5,866 bases of DNA from Bacteroidota bacterium (GTDB lineage Bacteria > Bacteroidota > Bacteroidia > Chitinophagales > UBA2359). The stretch lies in assembly GCA_020627525.1 (NCBI GenBank), contig JAHDGP010000079.1, forward strand, positions 7,380 through 13,245. Reading direction: 5' to 3'. Positions 5,807 through 5,866 of the stretch are shown one piece after another (position 1 is the stretch's first letter; each line of letters starts with the position of its first letter). The position numbers and the translations under genes were made by a program. Below the pieces are notes generated by a model. It ran no database searches. It had not been told where the DNA came from and was given only the letters and a program-made list of their open reading frames with translations.

Positions 5807-5866
5807 GTTGAGTTGTAGTATGCTATGGCTTATCTTTTCGTTGAGCCGTAGCATGCTACGGCTTTA
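5807..5866. repeat. Two direct copies of a 20-bp palindromic element (REP-like or operator)
   Basis: The second copy contains a perfect palindrome, AGCCGTAGCATGCTACGGCT (5844-5863). The first, AGTTGTAGTATGCTATGGCT (5811-5830), is the same element with four T-for-C changes (5813, 5814, 5819, 5826). Both are preceded by GTTG (5807-5810 and 5840-5843), and the repeat period is 33 bp. Each T in copy 1 faces a G, so a + strand RNA hairpin keeps all ten pairs through G-U wobbles. The GTAG tetranucleotide and short GC-rich hairpin recall REP elements moved by RAYT transposases. The position 12 to 70 bases upstream of fdhD also allows a regulator-binding site. The array may continue past the window edge. 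Confidence 0.8.

Noticed and set aside
5796..5866. A promoter for fdhD on the - strand
   Set aside because: I found no TTG plus TAnnTTTG pair at suitable spacing in this 71-base stretch.
1..5866. tRNA, rRNA, or insertion sequence
   Set aside because: No cloverleaf, rRNA signature, transposase motif or terminal inverted repeat pair was seen.

Overview
The window is AT-rich DNA (about two thirds A+T by eye). It looks like a chromosomal segment from a member of the Bacteroidota. The reasons are the family variants of the proteins (a DAHP synthase with a C-terminal chorismate mutase, a DUF72 protein with the MKFG...IDFSLP N-terminus, and an FdhF/YdeP-type oxidoreductase), the weak or absent Shine-Dalgarno sequences, and promoter-like TTG/TAnnTTTG elements instead of sigma70 boxes. 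No database search was possible, so genus and species are not assigned.

Layout. Positions 1-212 are a non-coding leader. The + strand then carries a bifunctional DAHP synthase/chorismate mutase (213-1298), which makes the first committed step of aromatic amino acid synthesis and the chorismate-to-prephenate step in one polypeptide. A strong hairpin terminator follows (1344-1407), and a candidate promoter for the next gene is nested inside it. A DUF72 (YecE-like) protein of unknown function follows on the + strand (1421-2332). A 363-base convergent intergenic region (2333-2695) holds a long palindrome with a T-rich tail, three tandem 24-bp repeats and a related inverted unit. The - strand then carries a two-gene operon, read right to left: fdhD (4983-5795), a molybdenum-cofactor sulfurtransferase, followed with a 20-nt overlap by a large FdhF/YdeP-family molybdopterin oxidoreductase (2696-5002). 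The right edge (5807-5866), just upstream of fdhD, contains two direct copies of a 20-bp palindromic element, one perfect and one degenerate.

How the genes relate. The fdhD/oxidoreductase pair makes clear functional sense: FdhD transfers sulfur to the bis-MGD cofactor, and the oxidoreductase has the Cys ligand position and bis-MGD fold that would use it. The aromatic enzyme and the DUF72 protein are separate transcription units with no evident link to that pair. All four proteins are intact members of known families, and I see no new multi-gene system. The most interesting signals are non-coding: the palindrome pair at the right edge, whose copies differ only by changes that keep RNA pairing, the 24-bp repeat cluster, and the promoter-within-terminator arrangement.
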